Shown here: positions 7,095 to 8,311 of the stretch, piece after piece | Position numbering within the stretch: position 1 is the stretch's first letter | Layout of the letters: the number at the start of each line of letters is the position of its first letter | Source: Candidatus Poseidoniales archaeon | Lineage (GTDB): Archaea > Thermoplasmatota > Poseidoniia > Poseidoniales > Thalassarchaeaceae | NCBI GenBank assembly: GCA_022447885.1 | Contig: JAKUTA010000043.1 | Span: 1-8,311 of the forward strand | DNA: 8,311 nt | Direction of reading: 5' to 3' | The notes under the pieces: model-generated | Database searches by the model: none | Seen by the model: the letters and a program-made list of their open reading frames with translations, nothing else | Told to the model about the DNA's origin: nothing | Position numbers and translations under genes: made by a program

Positions 7095-7117
7095 AAAAAT
7101 TCCGCTCCAAGGAGCGG
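7095..7117 (-). terminator. Intrinsic-type terminator of the rhomboid gene
   Basis: On the minus strand the perfect palindrome CCGCTCCTTGGAGCGG (7102-7117) folds into a six-pair GC-rich stem with a four-base loop and is followed directly by AATTTTT (7095-7101). It begins 31 bases after the rhomboid stop codon and precedes the protease promoter. A third copy of the arm, CCGCTCC (7079-7085), lies just downstream and could pair with the GGAGCGG arm instead. Confidence 0.6.
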
Positions 7118-7148
7118 ATGCACGCGAGGGGAGCGAGGTAGTACGCCT

Positions 7149-8225
7149 TCACGGCCAGTTGAGGTGGCGCTTCTCGGTGGTGCATTCGAGCCGCGCCAAT
7201 TCGCCTTTCATCTCGACCTTGAGGCCCCCTTGGCACTCTGGGCAGACGGTGACTTCCGCCAGTTCCTCGAGCCAAGCCTGCCGCGTCTCCAGCTCATCAC
7301 CCTCCTGGCGCAGGCTGGCCAGAGCCCTTGCCGCTCGCTTGCTCAATTCCACGCCGGCCGCGGACCACGGATCATCGGACATGTCGCCCATCTTCTGCTT
7401 GAGAGAATCGATGCGAGACGCCTCTGCCGAGGCGGCGGTGGGACCACCGTCCCTGAGTTCCAGCGGCGTCGGCCCACTCCTTGCCAGTGGCCGCCCGATG
7501 GCGTAGCACAGGAAGAAGCCGCCCACGTGGGCGAGATGGGCGACGTTGCTGCTGTCATCGAAGCCCCCGTACTGCCTCCAGACCTGAAGGATCTCTATCC
7601 CCAGACGCAGGAAGGCGATCAGCGCCACTGGCCACTTGCGGATCAGTATCAATGGGAACTCTATCTCGTCGTGCGGCCAGCAGGCGAGATAGCAGCCGAG
7701 CAGCCCGAAGGCGGCACCGGAGGCGCCCAGTGAGAAGCCATATCCGCCCCAGTGAGAGAACCACCAGGCGAGGTTCCCCCCCAGCACTCCGGCGAGGTAG
7801 ATGATGAGCCAGCGTTCGCGGCCGAGGCGCTGTTCAAGCGGAACCCCCACCAGCGCGATCACGATGACATTGCCCACGATGTGCTGCCAGGAGATCCCTC
7901 CACCGGGGGTGGTCGCGTGAAGCCAACCCGAGGTGAGCAGGCGGTGAAAATTCTGCGGGTCCTCCTGCCAGGCCGGGTTGAGGGCGAACACCTCGACTAG
8001 GAAGTACCAGGTGCCCTCGAAGTGGGAGAGGATGGTCTGCATCCCCCAACAGAGCAGCAGGCTCAGCACCATGGCGAGCGAGAGCGGGTCACCGCGGCGC
8101 CAGGCGAACACCAGCGGTCCGACGGCCAATACGACGAACACGAGCAGCAGCAGCCAACCGACCGGCAGCACCTGCGACCATGCGAACATCTGCAACCCGA
8201 TGACAGGGTGAGAGAACGGCTCCAT
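7149..8225 (-). CDS. Rhomboid-family intramembrane serine protease with C-terminal zinc ribbon
   Basis: An integral membrane protease that would cleave single-pass membrane proteins within the bilayer. With the ATG at 8225 it has 358 residues. Hydrophobic helices are seen near 21-43, 47-68, 112-132, 139-158, 166-183, 190-215 and 226-247. Rhomboid signatures are clear: RLLTSGWLH in the L1 loop (95-103), HIVGN (115-119), the catalytic serine in GASGAAFG (Ser169) and the catalytic histidine in AHVGGFF (His233). One helix precedes the six-helix core, with AWRRG between them facing the cytosol. A charged helical linker (about 270-325) leads to CPEC-x16-C-x5-H (Cys328, Cys331, Cys348, His354), a degenerate zinc ribbon. 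The ATG is preferred because GAAGG lies four bases upstream. A TTG at 8255 would add ten residues, and the frame stays open to the window edge, so the N-terminus is not certain. Substrate unknown. Confidence 0.92.
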   Translation of the reverse strand: MEPFSHPVIGLQMFAWSQVLPVGWLLLLVFVVLAVGPLVFAWRRGDPLSLAMVLSLLLCWGMQTILSHFEGTWYFLVEVFALNPAWQEDPQNFHRLLTSGWLHATTPGGGISWQHIVGNVIVIALVGVPLEQRLGRERWLIIYLAGVLGGNLAWWFSHWGGYGFSLGASGAAFGLLGCYLACWPHDEIEFPLILIRKWPVALIAFLRLGIEILQVWRQYGGFDDSSNVAHLAHVGGFFLCYAIGRPLARSGPTPLELRDGGPTAASAEASRIDSLKQKMGDMSDDPWSAAGVELSKRAARALASLRQEGDELETRQAWLEELAEVTVCPECQGGLKVEMKGELARLECTTEKRHLNWP

Positions 8226-8311
8226 CACACCTTCGGGCGCAGGCGGAGTTCTCAAGCGGAAATGGCAGGTCGGCGCACCATGGCGGACGCACCCCTGCTC
8301 CGGCTCTCCGG
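8226..8311. other. Unresolved GC-rich edge upstream of the rhomboid gene
   Basis: No TATA-like box is seen for the rhomboid gene. Three readings compete. First, an upstream minus-strand gene may end here: a frame entering from the edge stops with TGA at 8252-8254, 26 bases before the rhomboid ATG, which would explain the missing promoter. Second, a plus-strand gene may begin at ATG 8262 or the in-frame ATG 8280 (MADAPLLRLS...) and run off the edge. Third, the rhomboid frame itself is open through the edge, so its N-terminus could be longer. Sequence beyond 8311 decides. Confidence 0.4.
8230..8234 (-). promoter_or_regulatory. Ribosome binding site supporting the rhomboid ATG start
   Basis: GAAGG (in GAAGGTGTG-ATG) on the minus strand lies four bases before the ATG at 8223-8225 and matches part of the archaeal GGAGGTGA consensus. 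The alternative TTG at 8255 has no comparable site. Confidence 0.5.

Noticed and set aside
6372..7733. 453-codon plus-strand frame spanning the protease start, the intergenic gap and the rhomboid end
   Set aside because: It runs antisense through two real genes and through the terminator and promoter between them. Its composition is that of reverse-complemented coding sequence.
8226..8255. TTG at 8255 as the rhomboid start
   Set aside because: TTG is a weak start without a good ribosome site, while the ATG at 8225 has GAAGG four bases upstream. The ten extra residues carry no rhomboid feature.
1..8311. CRISPR array, insertion sequence, prophage or toxin-antitoxin system
   Set aside because: No spaced direct repeats, transposase, terminal inverted repeats or small gene pairs were seen; the only tandem repeats are inside the S8 coding sequence.

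Overview
The window carries three genes, all on the minus strand. In transcription order (high to low coordinate) they are a rhomboid-family intramembrane protease (7149-8225), a 1649-residue secreted and membrane-anchored subtilisin-like (S8) protease (2081-7030), and the aminosugar enzyme GlmS (197-2017). The DNA is GC-rich. Several traits point to a planktonic archaeon, most likely Marine Group II/III (Poseidoniia) or a related Thermoplasmatota lineage: a giant S8 protease with CARDB-like domains, a highly acidic cytosolic tail with PPPP motifs and zinc ribbons, TATA-like boxes about 25 bases ahead of starts, and short leaders with Shine-Dalgarno sites. This placement is an inference from gene style, not from a marker gene.

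Region by region. 1-196 is a relatively AT-rich intergenic stretch downstream of glmS. It holds a strong hairpin followed by a T-rich run (probable glmS terminator), a second dyad, and three copies of a 9-bp TTGASTC-type element. 197-2017 is a complete glmS with all catalytic residues. 2018-2080 is a short gap with a TATA-like box inside an imperfect dyad, so glmS probably has its own promoter. 2081-7030 is the S8 protease, with a GTG start fixed by a strong GGAGGA site. 7031-7148 holds, in order on the minus strand, an intrinsic-terminator-like hairpin for the rhomboid gene, then a TATA-like box and ribosome binding site for the protease. 7149-8225 is the rhomboid gene, and 8226-8311 is a GC-rich edge that stays open in several frames.

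The main point of interest is the pair of adjacent membrane peptidases. Both end in a predicted cytosolic CPxC zinc-ribbon-like module of similar size and sequence. The S8 protein also has, between its single membrane helix and the ribbon, a long acidic, charged and proline-rich tail with a 12-residue tandem repeat. The rhomboid looks like a '1+6' helix type. One testable inference is that the two work together: an ectodomain protease/receptor whose single-pass anchor could be an intramembrane-cleavage substrate of its neighbour. GlmS supplies glucosamine-6-phosphate for UDP-GlcNAc and hence glycan synthesis. Its link to the other two may be only positional, since separate promoter and terminator signals lie between the genes.
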